Below, piece by piece: positions 32,683 through 40,589 of a stretch of DNA of 47,201 bases (positions are counted from its first letter, which is position 1; every line of letters starts with the position of its first letter). The DNA lies in the NCBI GenBank assembly GCA_934457145.1, contig CAKSHP010000017.1, positions 1 through 47,201 on the forward strand, given 5' to 3'. The position numbers were made by a program, and so were the translations under genes. The notes beneath the pieces are model-generated. The model was not told the origin of the DNA. It saw nothing but the letters and a program-made list of their open reading frames with translations, and did not search any database. This DNA comes from an uncultured Clostridia bacterium. Lineage in GTDB: Bacteria > Bacillota > Clostridia > UBA1381 > UMGS1253.

Positions 32683-33681
32683 TTATTTCATTTTTTCTAT
32701 ATACTCATCCATTCTTTTATTTATCTCTGCATTACAGCATATATCATCAGACTTTATATTGTCATACTCTTTTTTCAATGCTCTTTTTATCGGCGTTAAA
32801 TCGGACATCGAAAGACCTGTATCACGTAAAATTTTGCTGTTATCCATCACCCTGTTTAAACATCTGTCATAAACAAGCTGCTGTCTTGCATGAATTTCAT
32901 TATTTCCCCATACATAAATATAGTCTTCTGTCGGAATTATTTTATATTTTAGTCCTCCGATTTCTTTATACATATCTGCAACTTCGCGCCATTTATGGTG
33001 TTCATTTGTACACACGGAATAAGTTTCACCATATGCCTTATCATTAAACAAAAGCCGTGCAATCATTTTTGCAACATCGCCTGCCCATGTCAGTGTTGCA
33101 AAATTATCCATTGCTCCCTCAGGCAAAAGCACGGTTTTTTTATGTTTCATTCTGTATATCAGTGTATCAGCCTCCAATGTGCATAACTGAAAACGCCTTT
33201 TTGAAAAAGTTATCGACGGACGGATAATCGTGTAATTGCCAAGAGGCTGATTTCGCAAAAAATCTTCTTCTTTGGCCTTATAAATACTGTAGTCGTTTGA
33301 ATTAAGCAGCACATCATCTTTTGATACATCCAAAAGTCTCGGCGACTCTTCGCTTGTCGGAATTGACTGCGCATAAACTCTGTATGTCGACAAGAAAACA
33401 TAATGTTTTGTATTTTTCAAAAACAAATCCCTGTACTTAATAAATCCTTTTACATCATTATATATCATAAAATCAACAATGGCGTCAAAATTTTGTTTCA
33501 ATAACTCAGATAAATAATTAATATCCTTTGCGTCTGCCTGTTCATATGATAAATTCAAATTATCAGACGTAAGTTTATCAAGCGACACGCCATGCACTTT
33601 ATATCCCATATTCAAAAGTTCAGGTATTAAATAAACCGCCATAGCCCCGCTTGCGCCTAAAATTAAAATTTTCTTTTGCAT
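32683..33681 (-). CDS. NAD-dependent epimerase/dehydratase-family protein (extended SDR)
   Basis: 332 residues. The N-terminal nucleotide site is ILILGASGAMAVYLIPELL, and the substrate-side motif is NDYSIYKAKEEDFL with YxxxK (YSIYK). FLSTYRVYA supplies the usual Ser/Thr strand. The overall form is that of nucleotide-sugar epimerases and reductases, although the GxxGxxA motif is not the most common form. It is the second gene of the operon, starting 17 bp after the dehydroquinase-like gene. Confidence 0.75.
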   Translation of the reverse strand: MQKKILILGASGAMAVYLIPELLNMGYKVHGVSLDKLTSDNLNLSYEQADAKDINYLSELLKQNFDAIVDFMIYNDVKGFIKYRDLFLKNTKHYVFLSTYRVYAQSIPTSEESPRLLDVSKDDVLLNSNDYSIYKAKEEDFLRNQPLGNYTIIRPSITFSKRRFQLCTLEADTLIYRMKHKKTVLLPEGAMDNFATLTWAGDVAKMIARLLFNDKAYGETYSVCTNEHHKWREVADMYKEIGGLKYKIIPTEDYIYVWGNNEIHARQQLVYDRCLNRVMDNSKILRDTGLSMSDLTPIKRALKKEYDNIKSDDICCNAEINKRMDEYIEKMK

Positions 33682-33698
33682 ACTTTCAACCCTTCTTT

Positions 33699-34478
33699 TT
33701 ATTTATTATAGTATCCTATGCATTTTAAAACTTCAATCGCTTCACTGATAGTCGGCTGTATCTGATTTGTCAGAGTGTTTTCTCTTGCCAGTACCATACA
33801 TGAACCCAACGGAGCGCTCAGTCTTCTGTGTTTATAACAAAACTCTCCCCCGCACAAAAACAAATAGGGAATATCTAATTTTTTTCTGAGTTTTAATGAA
33901 ATTTCATAATTTAAAAACAAATCCTCTTCGGTTTTTGCCACAGTAACTATCTTTGCAATATCCGCGCCGCGCCTCTGCTGCTCTTTTGCTATAAATATAA
34001 CATCTTCAGCAGACAAAACCTCATCAAACACATGAGATGACATTAAAACCTTTCCGCCATTGTCATGAATTTCCTTTATAAATTTTATTTGTTTTTCTAT
34101 TGCTTTTTCATTTAAAGTTATTTCCCTTATCGCAGGATCATACATATCTGTACGAACATCTACTATAACCCGGCTTTTCCCTTTGCTCAGCTCAAGAAAA
34201 AGCATAAGCTCATCATGTATATCCTCGTCCGTCACATTTCTATTTATATTACTGCGAAGATAGTCTGTAATATAAATCGGTTTTCCCTGTGCCGACTCAA
34301 TAAGAGTTTTCATGCCCTTTTTGCTGCGGCACTGCACATCATATCCTTCAAGCATTAAACCAACAATGTCTGCCCCTTGCTCTGTAACCATTTTTATCTC
34401 ATTTTTAACTTTTTGTATATCACCTTCATATATGAGCGCTGTAATTGCAGGACGGTCGCTCGGTAAAATCGAATTCAT
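33699..34478 (-). CDS. Divergent type I 3-dehydroquinate dehydratase-like protein
   Basis: 259 residues, TIM-barrel length of AroD. The Schiff-base and acid/base region is kept: H149 in MSSHVFDEVLSAEDVIFIA (compare S-Y-H-D-F in AroD) and K176 in GADIAKIVTVAKTEEDL, with R218/R219 in KHRRL and Q239 near the C-terminus. The first substrate-binding strand (IVEWR in AroD) is changed to IVGLMLEGYD, and the strand VDxE reads VDVRTD. It therefore probably keeps imine-based dehydration chemistry on a different substrate. It is the first gene of an operon divergent from an AraC regulator; there are no other shikimate genes nearby. GGAGG-type site precedes the ATG. Confidence 0.7.
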   Translation of the reverse strand: MNSILPSDRPAITALIYEGDIQKVKNEIKMVTEQGADIVGLMLEGYDVQCRSKKGMKTLIESAQGKPIYITDYLRSNINRNVTDEDIHDELMLFLELSKGKSRVIVDVRTDMYDPAIREITLNEKAIEKQIKFIKEIHDNGGKVLMSSHVFDEVLSAEDVIFIAKEQQRRGADIAKIVTVAKTEEDLFLNYEISLKLRKKLDIPYLFLCGGEFCYKHRRLSAPLGSCMVLARENTLTNQIQPTISEAIEVLKCIGYYNK

Positions 34479-34558
34479 ATCATCTTTCCTCCAAATGCTT
34501 TGTTTTTTTAGGCATCAATGCCGCAAGCCCGATATGCCCATATCTGTATATTAACATA

Positions 34559-34587
34559 TTGACTTAAAGATTAAAATATGATATACT
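34559..34587 (+). promoter_or_regulatory. Promoter of the AraC gene at 34627
   Basis: TTGACT (34559-34564), 17 bp, TATACT (34582-34587) on the plus strand. ACTATTCT follows exactly 13 nt after the -10 box, as at the second AraC gene (37519-37568). Confidence 0.75.
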
Positions 34588-34626
34588 GCAAAAAAACAAA
34601 ACTATTCTGCTTTTACGGTGATTTTT

Positions 34627-35421
34627 ATGCGCAATATACACGACTGTTTTCTTTCATATTTCAATACACTCACATGCCGCTTTACAGATAAACAAATCTG
34701 CGATTTTTCAAATCTTCCAAGACCTTTTTATATAGTTTCCAGGCTGGAAAGCGGCTCTGCCGTTTTTCAAACCGAAAACGAAAGCATATCTTTAAACCCC
34801 GGCGATATATTTTTTATCTCAAAGGGCGAAAAATATGTTTCCCGCTGGTTTGGCAAAAATCCGTACTGCACAAGCATATTTTTCTCGTTTGACTCCGAGG
34901 TCGACTTTGAAAAAAAATATATTTTGCAAAAAATCAATTTTAAAAACCAAGACGAAAAAGATATATTTTCTGCTCTTTTAAGTTACTCCGAAAACCCAAA
35001 AAACGATCAGGCTTTTTTGTTTTCATACCTCTGCGCATTTTACAAAATGTGTGCGCTTCTTTTCTGCGCTCTTGAGTTTTTGCCGTCTAATAAAAATCTA
35101 TCCGCAATAGAGCCTGCAATAAAATATATAAATTCTAACTTTAAAGAAAAAATAAATATAAAAATGCTTGCGTCGCTTTGCCATTTAAGCGAGTCGCATT
35201 TTTACCACACCTTTAAAAACCTCACCGGCACAACAGCCATTTCATATAAAAACCAAATTGCTGTAAACTATGCCGTAAATTTAATAAAAAACTTTCCCGA
35301 AATGTCTGTTTCGGAAATCGGCTTTAAATCGGGTTTTTCATCTGACATATATTTTCGCAAAGTGTTTAAAGAGTTTACAAAAAAAACGCCCCGTGAATTT
35401 AAAAAGTTTGATATTATGTAA
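34627..35421 (+). CDS. AraC-family transcriptional regulator
   Basis: 264 residues from ATG at 34627. The N-terminal sensor half has cupin features (NPGDIFFISKGEKYVSRWFG), and the C-terminal helix-turn-helix pair (from about residue 165) contains LCHLSESHFYHTFKNLTGTTAISY and the signature SEIGFKSGFSSDIYFRKVF ending KKTPREF. It is similar in layout to the regulator at 37588. A GTG at 34618 is in frame but overlaps the ribosome binding site CGGTGAT. It is divergent from the dehydroquinase-like operon and is its likely regulator. Its stop lies 2 bp from the stop of the convergent oxidoreductase gene. Confidence 0.87.
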   Translation: MRNIHDCFLSYFNTLTCRFTDKQICDFSNLPRPFYIVSRLESGSAVFQTENESISLNPGDIFFISKGEKYVSRWFGKNPYCTSIFFSFDSEVDFEKKYILQKINFKNQDEKDIFSALLSYSENPKNDQAFLFSYLCAFYKMCALLFCALEFLPSNKNLSAIEPAIKYINSNFKEKINIKMLASLCHLSESHFYHTFKNLTGTTAISYKNQIAVNYAVNLIKNFPEMSVSEIGFKSGFSSDIYFRKVFKEFTKKTPREFKKFDIM

Positions 35422-35423
35422 CC

Positions 35424-36428
35424 CTATAAACTTTTTACCGCCTCCAGAACAAGTCTTTGAACATTATATTCGTATTCATAGTCATACGGATTTTTTATCT
35501 CACCTGCCGCACACCTTGCAAACTCACGCATCATATCGTCGTAGCGGTCAAATCCGGAAAACACAAATTTTTCCCCTTCATTGCCCCAGTCAGGCGCATC
35601 TTTTTTAAACACAACCGTCATGTCCGTTTCAAGCTCGCCGTTTTTGCCGATATATTTTTCAAAAGGTTTTATCTGCACGGTTGCGCAAGAACCGCAAACA
35701 GCCAGCTGCCGCCTTAAAAATCCGCCAACCTCCGCCGCGCAGGTTTTTGCAAACGATATCGCATTTTTATATTTAAACAGCGCCATTCCGTAATCCTTTG
35801 CGTCAACCCCGTCAAGCATAGTTGCCGTATTATACGGTATCACGCTCTCCGGCTCGCCCATAATATTATAAATTAAATCCACCAAATGACACCCTAAAAA
35901 GAACATCATTCCGCCCTCAAAATTTTCAAGCCACTGTCTTTTTTCTTTTGTATGCTCGCAGTCCATGTGCGCCTCAACGCAGTAAATCTCGCCGAGAGCG
36001 CCCGATTTTATAAGCTCTTTTGTCTTTATAAATGCCGGATTGTATCTGTACATATATCCCATGTGAACGCAAAGATTTTCGCGCTTTGCAATATCCAAAA
36101 CCTCTCTGAATTCTTTTAAATCATCGCCTGCCGGTTTGTCTATATGCACATGTATCTTTCTTTTAACACACTCTTTTGCATACTTTAAATTATCAAGCTC
36201 AAATCCTTCAATAACGCATGCATCCGGTTTGTGTGAAAACAGCTCCTCCATGCTCATAAACTTTTGTCCCTCATACGGCTCTTTGTCTTTAATTTCATTA
36301 TATCTTTGATCGCTTTCGCAAACAACTCCGATAACCTCATAAATATCCGAAAGCTTTTTTAAGCTGTTTAAAATCATCGCGCTGTGATCGTGATACGTTC
36401 CTATGTGCCCCACTCTTATCTTTTTCAT
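35424..36428 (-). CDS. Gfo/Idh/MocA-family oxidoreductase
   Basis: 334 residues from the ATG at 36428, with GAGGG 9 bp upstream; the frame extends further into the preceding gene without a ribosome binding site. The N-terminal Rossmann start is RVGHIGTYHDHS, an unusual form lacking the standard GxGxxA. The family's EKP motif is HIDKPAGDD here. GYMYRYNPAF and the metal/substrate region HLVDLIYNIMGEPE follow. The family oxidises hydroxyls of sugars, cyclitols and related compounds with NAD(P). It follows the MDR dehydrogenase gene by 19 bp. Confidence 0.82.
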   Translation of the reverse strand: MKKIRVGHIGTYHDHSAMILNSLKKLSDIYEVIGVVCESDQRYNEIKDKEPYEGQKFMSMEELFSHKPDACVIEGFELDNLKYAKECVKRKIHVHIDKPAGDDLKEFREVLDIAKRENLCVHMGYMYRYNPAFIKTKELIKSGALGEIYCVEAHMDCEHTKEKRQWLENFEGGMMFFLGCHLVDLIYNIMGEPESVIPYNTATMLDGVDAKDYGMALFKYKNAISFAKTCAAEVGGFLRRQLAVCGSCATVQIKPFEKYIGKNGELETDMTVVFKKDAPDWGNEGEKFVFSGFDRYDDMMREFARCAAGEIKNPYDYEYEYNVQRLVLEAVKSL

Positions 36429-36447
36429 TTTCTCTGACCCTCTTTCT

Positions 36448-37476
36448 TTATATTTCATCTGTCCATTTAAACAAAACTCCCGTCGGAAAAGCTTTGTCAA
36501 ATGCAAGCCTTTTATACACTGCCCCCGCCTCACCCGGCTCACGAACTTCGTTTATCAAATCGCCAAACGTTATGCGTTTTTTCAAAAGAAGCTTTAAAAT
36601 TGCCTTTTTGTCATCGCTCGTTGTCCACCACCCCGGGTGCGATTCGCTTTGCGGTCTTGCCATGGTGTGCGCCCCGATAAGCGTTATCCCCGGACAATGC
36701 ACTTTTTTATAATAATCAATCGTAAAATTCTTATCTCTTGTGCATCCCAAAAGTGCAATCCGTCCGAATTTTGCCATACAGTCCAGGCACTCGTCAAGCC
36801 CCGCACCGACTCCCGTCACCTCAACTGCCGCATTCGCTCCGCCGTCTGTTAATTTCTTTACCATTTCGCTAAACCCTTTCTCCGACGGATCAAGCGCATA
36901 ATCCGCGCCCATTTTAAGCGCCTCACTGCGGCGTTTTTCATCTAAATCAGCTGCTATAACGCTTGCCATTCCCGAAGCTTTTAAAAACTTTATCGCAATC
37001 AGTCCAAGTATCCCGATTCCCATAACAAGCGTGTTTTCGCCTATTTCGCAGCGCATTTTTCTTATCGCCGCCAAAGGAAATGTTGCAATATGTGTCAGCG
37101 CCGCCTCCCTAAGCTCCACCCCTTCAGGCACAATTTCAACGTTTTCTTCTTTAAACATCTGATAATTTGCATGCACTCCCCACGATGTTGCCACCATGTC
37201 GCCGCACTTTACCTTTTTAACATTTTTCCCGACAGCAACCGCTTCCCCCGCTCCGCTGTATCCCAAACATCTTGGAAACAGTGGCTTTGAAGGATCCGGC
37301 GCGCTGTTTCCGTGTACGTTTAAATCCCCAGTAAGATTTGCCCTCTCAGTTCCGTTGCTTATGGCGGTGTAAATCGTTTTGACCATTATCTCATCATCGC
37401 CCGGCACATCTTTAATATTTTTGCAAATCAACTCTGCCGTGTTCTTTTTAGTAAAAACAATCTGTTTTGTTTCCAT
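36448..37476 (-). CDS. MDR-family (alcohol dehydrogenase-like) oxidoreductase
   Basis: 342 residues. The N-terminal GroES-like domain has YTAISNGTERANLTGD and LGYSGAGEAVAVGKNVKKVKCGD; the NAD(P) site is LVMGIGILGLIAIKFLKASG, followed by AADLDEKRR. The catalytic Cys of zinc alcohol dehydrogenases (usually GICGTD) is not in its usual place, the segment being AISNGTE. This form is seen in sugar-linked dehydrogenases such as those of pseudosugar or inositol pathways. It is the first gene of a two-gene operon, divergent from an AraC gene. GGGAG precedes the ATG. Confidence 0.82.
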   Translation of the reverse strand: METKQIVFTKKNTAELICKNIKDVPGDDEIMVKTIYTAISNGTERANLTGDLNVHGNSAPDPSKPLFPRCLGYSGAGEAVAVGKNVKKVKCGDMVATSWGVHANYQMFKEENVEIVPEGVELREAALTHIATFPLAAIRKMRCEIGENTLVMGIGILGLIAIKFLKASGMASVIAADLDEKRRSEALKMGADYALDPSEKGFSEMVKKLTDGGANAAVEVTGVGAGLDECLDCMAKFGRIALLGCTRDKNFTIDYYKKVHCPGITLIGAHTMARPQSESHPGWWTTSDDKKAILKLLLKKRITFGDLINEVREPGEAGAVYKRLAFDKAFPTGVLFKWTDEI

Positions 37477-37507
37477 TTTGCCCGCTCCCTTACCGTTTTT
37501 TTATTTT

Positions 37508-37536
37508 ATTATATATGCTTGATCTTTTGCGTGCAA
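37508..37536 (-). promoter_or_regulatory. Promoter of the MDR-Gfo/Idh operon
   Basis: TTGCAC (37531-37536), 17 bp, TATAAT (37508-37513) on the minus strand. It overlaps the divergent AraC promoter by 18 bp, so the two should exclude each other. Confidence 0.7.
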
Positions 37537-37547
37537 TATGCTATACT
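37519..37547 (+). promoter_or_regulatory. Promoter of the AraC gene at 37588
   Basis: TTGATC (37519-37524), 17 bp, TATACT (37542-37547) on the plus strand, with ACTATTCT at 37561-37568, exactly 13 nt after the -10 box. Confidence 0.75.
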
Positions 37548-37587
37548 ATTAAAAAAGGGTACTATTCTATTAATTTTCGGTGATATT

Positions 37588-38334
37588 ATGGATAAAATAA
37601 GTTATATAGACTATCTTTATATTTGCAAGCATCATTTTTTGCGTCATCATTCAACCGGCAGTCTTATAGATTTCCCAAAGCCGACAATAGGCTATCTTCT
37701 GAAAGGCAAGGGCGAATTTTTGCTAAACGGCAAAACATATACCGCCGATGCCGGCGACCTTATATATATCGCCAAAGACACTAAATACTACTCAATCTGG
37801 GACGGAAACGACGAAATTGAGTTTTATTCTCTGCGTTTTTCATTTTTGCAGCCGTATGATTTTTACAGCTACCGTTTCCAGATTTTAAAAAACTTTTCGC
37901 CCGAAAGCTTAGAAAAAATATATACAAATTATCAAAACGGCAACAGTTTTTTTGCTCTTTCCGAGCTTTATAATATGCTTTTTTCCCTTTACGGCAAAAT
38001 GAAAAAGGACGAAAACTTTCTTTCAAAAAACGAAGTGTCCGACGCAATAGATTATATTGAAAACAATTATTTTTATAAAATAAAAATAAAAACCCTTGCA
38101 AACCTGTGCAATGTCAGCGAGCCGCATTTTTACATGCTTTTTCACAAAACCTGCGGCATAAGCCCGATAGCTTATAAACATAACACCATGATTGCCCATT
38201 CGCTTGAGCTTTTAAAAAACACAAACCTTACAGTTGAACAAATAAGCCAAAAAGTCGGCTTTTCATCATCAAATTACTTTAGAAAAATATTCTTTAAAAT
38301 CACAGGCAAAACGCCCAAACAGGCGCGATGCTAA
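37588..38334 (+). CDS. AraC-family transcriptional regulator
   Basis: 248 residues from the ATG at 37588; the frame is open upstream, but the ribosome binding site CGGTGAT lies 3 nt before this ATG and the promoter overlaps the extension. The N-terminal cupin half has FLLNGKTYTADAGDLIYIAKDTKYYSIW (quoted by key parts: NGKTY, AGDLIYIAKD). The C-terminal helix-turn-helix pair includes LCNVSEPHFYMLFHKTCG and ISQKVGFSSSNYFRKIF, ending TGKTPKQAR. It is divergent from the MDR-Gfo/Idh operon, which it probably controls. ispE begins only 19 bp after its stop and may be cotranscribed. Confidence 0.87.
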   Translation: MDKISYIDYLYICKHHFLRHHSTGSLIDFPKPTIGYLLKGKGEFLLNGKTYTADAGDLIYIAKDTKYYSIWDGNDEIEFYSLRFSFLQPYDFYSYRFQILKNFSPESLEKIYTNYQNGNSFFALSELYNMLFSLYGKMKKDENFLSKNEVSDAIDYIENNYFYKIKIKTLANLCNVSEPHFYMLFHKTCGISPIAYKHNTMIAHSLELLKNTNLTVEQISQKVGFSSSNYFRKIFFKITGKTPKQARC

Positions 38335-38353
38335 AAAGAAAGGAAACAAAAAA

Positions 38354-39208
38354 ATGAATATCGTTACGCAAAATGCATATGCCAAACTTAATCTTTCGCT
38401 CGATATAACAAAAAAGCGCGCCGACGGCTATCATGAAGTTTCCATGATAATGACCTCCTGCTCGCTTTGCGACAAAATAACATTAAAAAAAGCCGATACA
38501 ATCAGCCTTACAATTGAAAACTGCCAAAGTTTGCCATTAGAAAACAATCTTATGATAAAAGCCGCCAAAGCATTTTTTGACTATACAAAAATAAACGGCG
38601 GCGCCGAAATGCACCTTGTAAAAAATATTCCCTTGAGCGCAGGCCTTGCCGGCGGCAGCACCGATGCCGCAGCCGTCTTGCGTGCGCTAAACGATATATA
38701 CGGCGCAAACCTTGACACACGCACCCTCTGCAATATAGCATTCTCTCTCGGCGCAGATGTTCCCTACTGCATAACAGGCGGCACATATCTTGCCGAAGGC
38801 ATCGGCGAAAAGCTTACATATATCGATAAAATAACTGATTTATACGCCGTTTTGGTAAAACCGGGCGACGGTCTTTCAACTGCCGAAATCTATAAACAAA
38901 CCGACAGCAAAAAAAATCTCATCCGCCCCGATAACGCATTTTTAATAAAATGCATAAAAGAAAAAAACTACACTGTCCTCGCCGAAAACATGAAAAACGT
39001 TATGGAGCAAGTGAGCATAAAACAAATCCCCCAAATACAAATAATAAAAGACTCCCTTTTAGAAAACGGAGCCAAAGGCGCAATGATGAGCGGAAGCGGC
39101 TCTTGTGTGTTCGGCTTGTTTTTGTCAAAGCAAGCTGCAAACGAAGCTGCAAAAAAACTAAAATCCTCATTTCAAAACTTCTTTGTCTTTTCCGCACAAA
39201 TTCTTTAA
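38354..39208 (+). CDS. ispE: 4-diphosphocytidyl-2-C-methyl-D-erythritol kinase
   Basis: 284 residues, GHMP kinase fold. AYAKLNLSLDITKKRADGYHEV at the N-terminus holds the catalytic Lys; PLSAGLAGGSTDAAAVLRAL is the ATP-binding glycine loop; SLGADVPYCITGG holds the catalytic Asp. SGSGSCVFGLF near the end is also typical. It phosphorylates CDP-ME in the MEP pathway. Only AAAGGA and 19 bp separate it from the AraC gene; no promoter of its own is seen. A hairpin terminator follows. Confidence 0.96.
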   Translation: MNIVTQNAYAKLNLSLDITKKRADGYHEVSMIMTSCSLCDKITLKKADTISLTIENCQSLPLENNLMIKAAKAFFDYTKINGGAEMHLVKNIPLSAGLAGGSTDAAAVLRALNDIYGANLDTRTLCNIAFSLGADVPYCITGGTYLAEGIGEKLTYIDKITDLYAVLVKPGDGLSTAEIYKQTDSKKNLIRPDNAFLIKCIKEKNYTVLAENMKNVMEQVSIKQIPQIQIIKDSLLENGAKGAMMSGSGSCVFGLFLSKQAANEAAKKLKSSFQNFFVFSAQIL

Positions 39209-39221
39209 TATCAAAAATCAC

Positions 39222-39253
39222 AAAAGGCCGCACCTTTTCGGTGCGACCTTTTG
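39222..39253 (+). terminator. ispE terminator
   Basis: 13-bp stem with one mismatch (AAAAGGCCGCACC / GGTGCGACCTTTT), TTTTC loop, followed by TTTG. A-rich left flank may allow some use by the convergent TM2 gene. Confidence 0.8.
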
Positions 39254-39312
39254 TTTGGGGGATTTATATTTAGAAACGAATTTGAAAGACAAATCCGTAA
39301 GGGGCAAGTTTA

Positions 39313-39693
39313 TCACTTAATTTCATTTCCGAAAGCGTCGGTTTTAACTTTGCCGAGCAAAATGCATATTCCGTCATATATCGGCCACAATGTACCGAGC
39401 GGAATAACAAAAAACGTAAACGGCAGTCTTATCGTAAAAAACATCACAACCAGTATCTGCGCTATTGCCACAGCATAATTTCCAAGATACCATCTGCCTG
39501 CCGCCGCCCAGGGAAACACAATCTGCAAAACTCCTGCCAAAACGCGGCTTTTCGCTTTTTTATTTTCATCTATGGGATCCGCGCTGCATTCTCTTTTTAT
39601 ATTATGCCCGTAGTCAATATTCGGATCATTTCCGCATTGACTGCAGCGTTTGCAGCCCTCCTCCATTTCGGCGCCGCAGCTTTTACAAAACAT
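39313..39693 (-). CDS. Zinc-ribbon TM2 domain membrane protein
   Basis: 126 residues. An N-terminal zinc ribbon (CKSCG at 3-7, CSQCGND at 17-23) and a polar linker precede a TM2-like pair of membrane helices, marked by GRWYLGNYAVAIAQIL and GTLWPIYDGICIL. Proteins of this form are frequent in gut Clostridia; their function is not known. AAAGG lies 9 bp before the ATG. Single gene with its own promoter, convergent with ispE. Confidence 0.8.
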   Translation of the reverse strand: MFCKSCGAEMEEGCKRCSQCGNDPNIDYGHNIKRECSADPIDENKKAKSRVLAGVLQIVFPWAAAGRWYLGNYAVAIAQILVVMFFTIRLPFTFFVIPLGTLWPIYDGICILLGKVKTDAFGNEIK

Positions 39694-39738
39694 TTTTTCT
39701 CAGCCTTTCTTCGGTTAGCTTTCTCTTAATACATACAC

Positions 39739-39767
39739 AGTATAAACCCGCTTTCCCCCAAAATCAA
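39739..39767 (-). promoter_or_regulatory. Promoter of the TM2 gene
   Basis: TTGATT (39762-39767), 17 bp, TATACT (39739-39744) on the minus strand. Confidence 0.7.
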
Positions 39768-39825
39768 GCATTTACCTTAATTATACACACAATGTTTACA
39801 ACTGGCAAACTTGTTCATAGTTTAT

Positions 39826-40011
39826 TTACAGTAAAATTGCTCCCAAAACCAAAGCCGCAATTCCGGGCGCTCCCAAACAAGCTATCGCAGATACGGAAAA
39901 CGGATTTAATCCTATATATAAATTAATTTTTGAAAACACAAAGTTAAACAGCAATATAAACAAAACCGCCATGACCAGATTTATCATAAAAACCACAAAA
40001 TTTTTAAGCAC
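39826..40011 (-). CDS. bofA: BofA family protein (inhibitor of pro-sigma-K processing)
   Basis: 61 residues. After a hydrophobic N-terminal segment it has NLYIGLNPFSVSAIACLGAPGIAALVLGAILL (key parts: IGLN near residue 33, LGAPG near residue 46), the C-terminal pattern of BofA. In Bacillus BofA anchors and inhibits SpoIVFB in the outer forespore membrane during engulfment. This copy is shorter than the ~87-residue B. subtilis protein, missing part of the first membrane segment. The start is GTG with GGAGG 9 bp before. It follows a DUF2508 gene, as yaaL-bofA do in Bacillus. Confidence 0.78.
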   Translation of the reverse strand: MLKNFVVFMINLVMAVLFILLFNFVFSKINLYIGLNPFSVSAIACLGAPGIAALVLGAILL

Positions 40012-40039
40012 AGCTTTTTTCCTCCCTGTTTTTCACTTT

Positions 40040-40285
40040 CTAGGATATGTGCCGTTTTGCACGCGTCAGATGATAATTATACTTCACCTGAGCCGCCATT
40101 ATCTGATATGTGTACAAATCTATAAGCTCAGGATCGGTAACAAACGAAAAATTTGAAATGGCATTATCAAGCTCCTCCTTTGCGCTCTCAAGATCTGTGA
40201 TATATTCATTTTCCAAAGAAACACATTTTACGCTCTGCTTATTTTTAAACAGCGCCTCTCCCACTTTTTTTAAAAGCTCATTCAT
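40040..40285 (-). CDS. YaaL/DUF2508 family protein
   Basis: 81 residues. DLESAKEELDNAISNFSFVTDPELIDLYTYQIMAAQVKYNYHLTRAK (key parts: FVTDPELIDLYTYQ, AAQVKYNYHL) matches the DUF2508 pattern of a small helical protein. It is the usual upstream neighbour of bofA. Function unknown. AAAGGA lies 10 bp before the ATG. Its promoter was not found with confidence. Confidence 0.8.
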   Translation of the reverse strand: MNELLKKVGEALFKNKQSVKCVSLENEYITDLESAKEELDNAISNFSFVTDPELIDLYTYQIMAAQVKYNYHLTRAKRHIS

Positions 40286-40589
40286 GTTTTTTTCATCCTT
40301 TCGTTCATTTTTTTGGCGTATCCTACTTCTTATTATATTTTCTTTTTTTTATTTTATACCGGATATACCGATTTTTTTGGCTGTTTTGCTTAATTTTTCA
40401 TATTTTTGCCATAACGAATTTTGTTATTTCATGACACAATAAAAAAATTCAATAGAAAAATTTACATTTTTTTGAAAAAAGTATTGATTTTTAAATTGAA
40501 ATATGGTAGAATATGGTTGTTCTCAGAGAAAAACCATAACGTATACGTTAAAAATATAATAATAAAAGAATAAAGGAGATTTTTTTAAA
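40286..40589. other. Divergent intergenic region between yaaL-bofA and spo0A
   Basis: 304 bp, very A/T-rich. It contains the spo0A promoter, a 12-bp palindrome AACGTATACGTT (40538-40549) and an imperfect hairpin ATGGTT ... AACCAT (40512-40537) in the spo0A leader. No consensus 0A box (TGTCGAA) was found. No further coding sequence is seen. Confidence 0.6.
40484..40512 (+). promoter_or_regulatory. spo0A promoter
   Basis: TTGATT (40484-40489), 17 bp, TAGAAT (40507-40512) on the plus strand, sigma-A type. The leader is about 70 nt and includes the palindrome AACGTATACGTT. Confidence 0.75.

Noticed and set aside
33699..34478. Housekeeping aroD of the shikimate pathway
   Set aside because: Substrate-binding strands differ from AroD, no other aro genes are nearby, and the operon context is of oxidoreductases.
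40286..40589. Spo0A boxes in the spo0A promoter region
   Set aside because: No TGTCGAA or close variant was found on either strand; the 12-bp palindrome is a different sequence.
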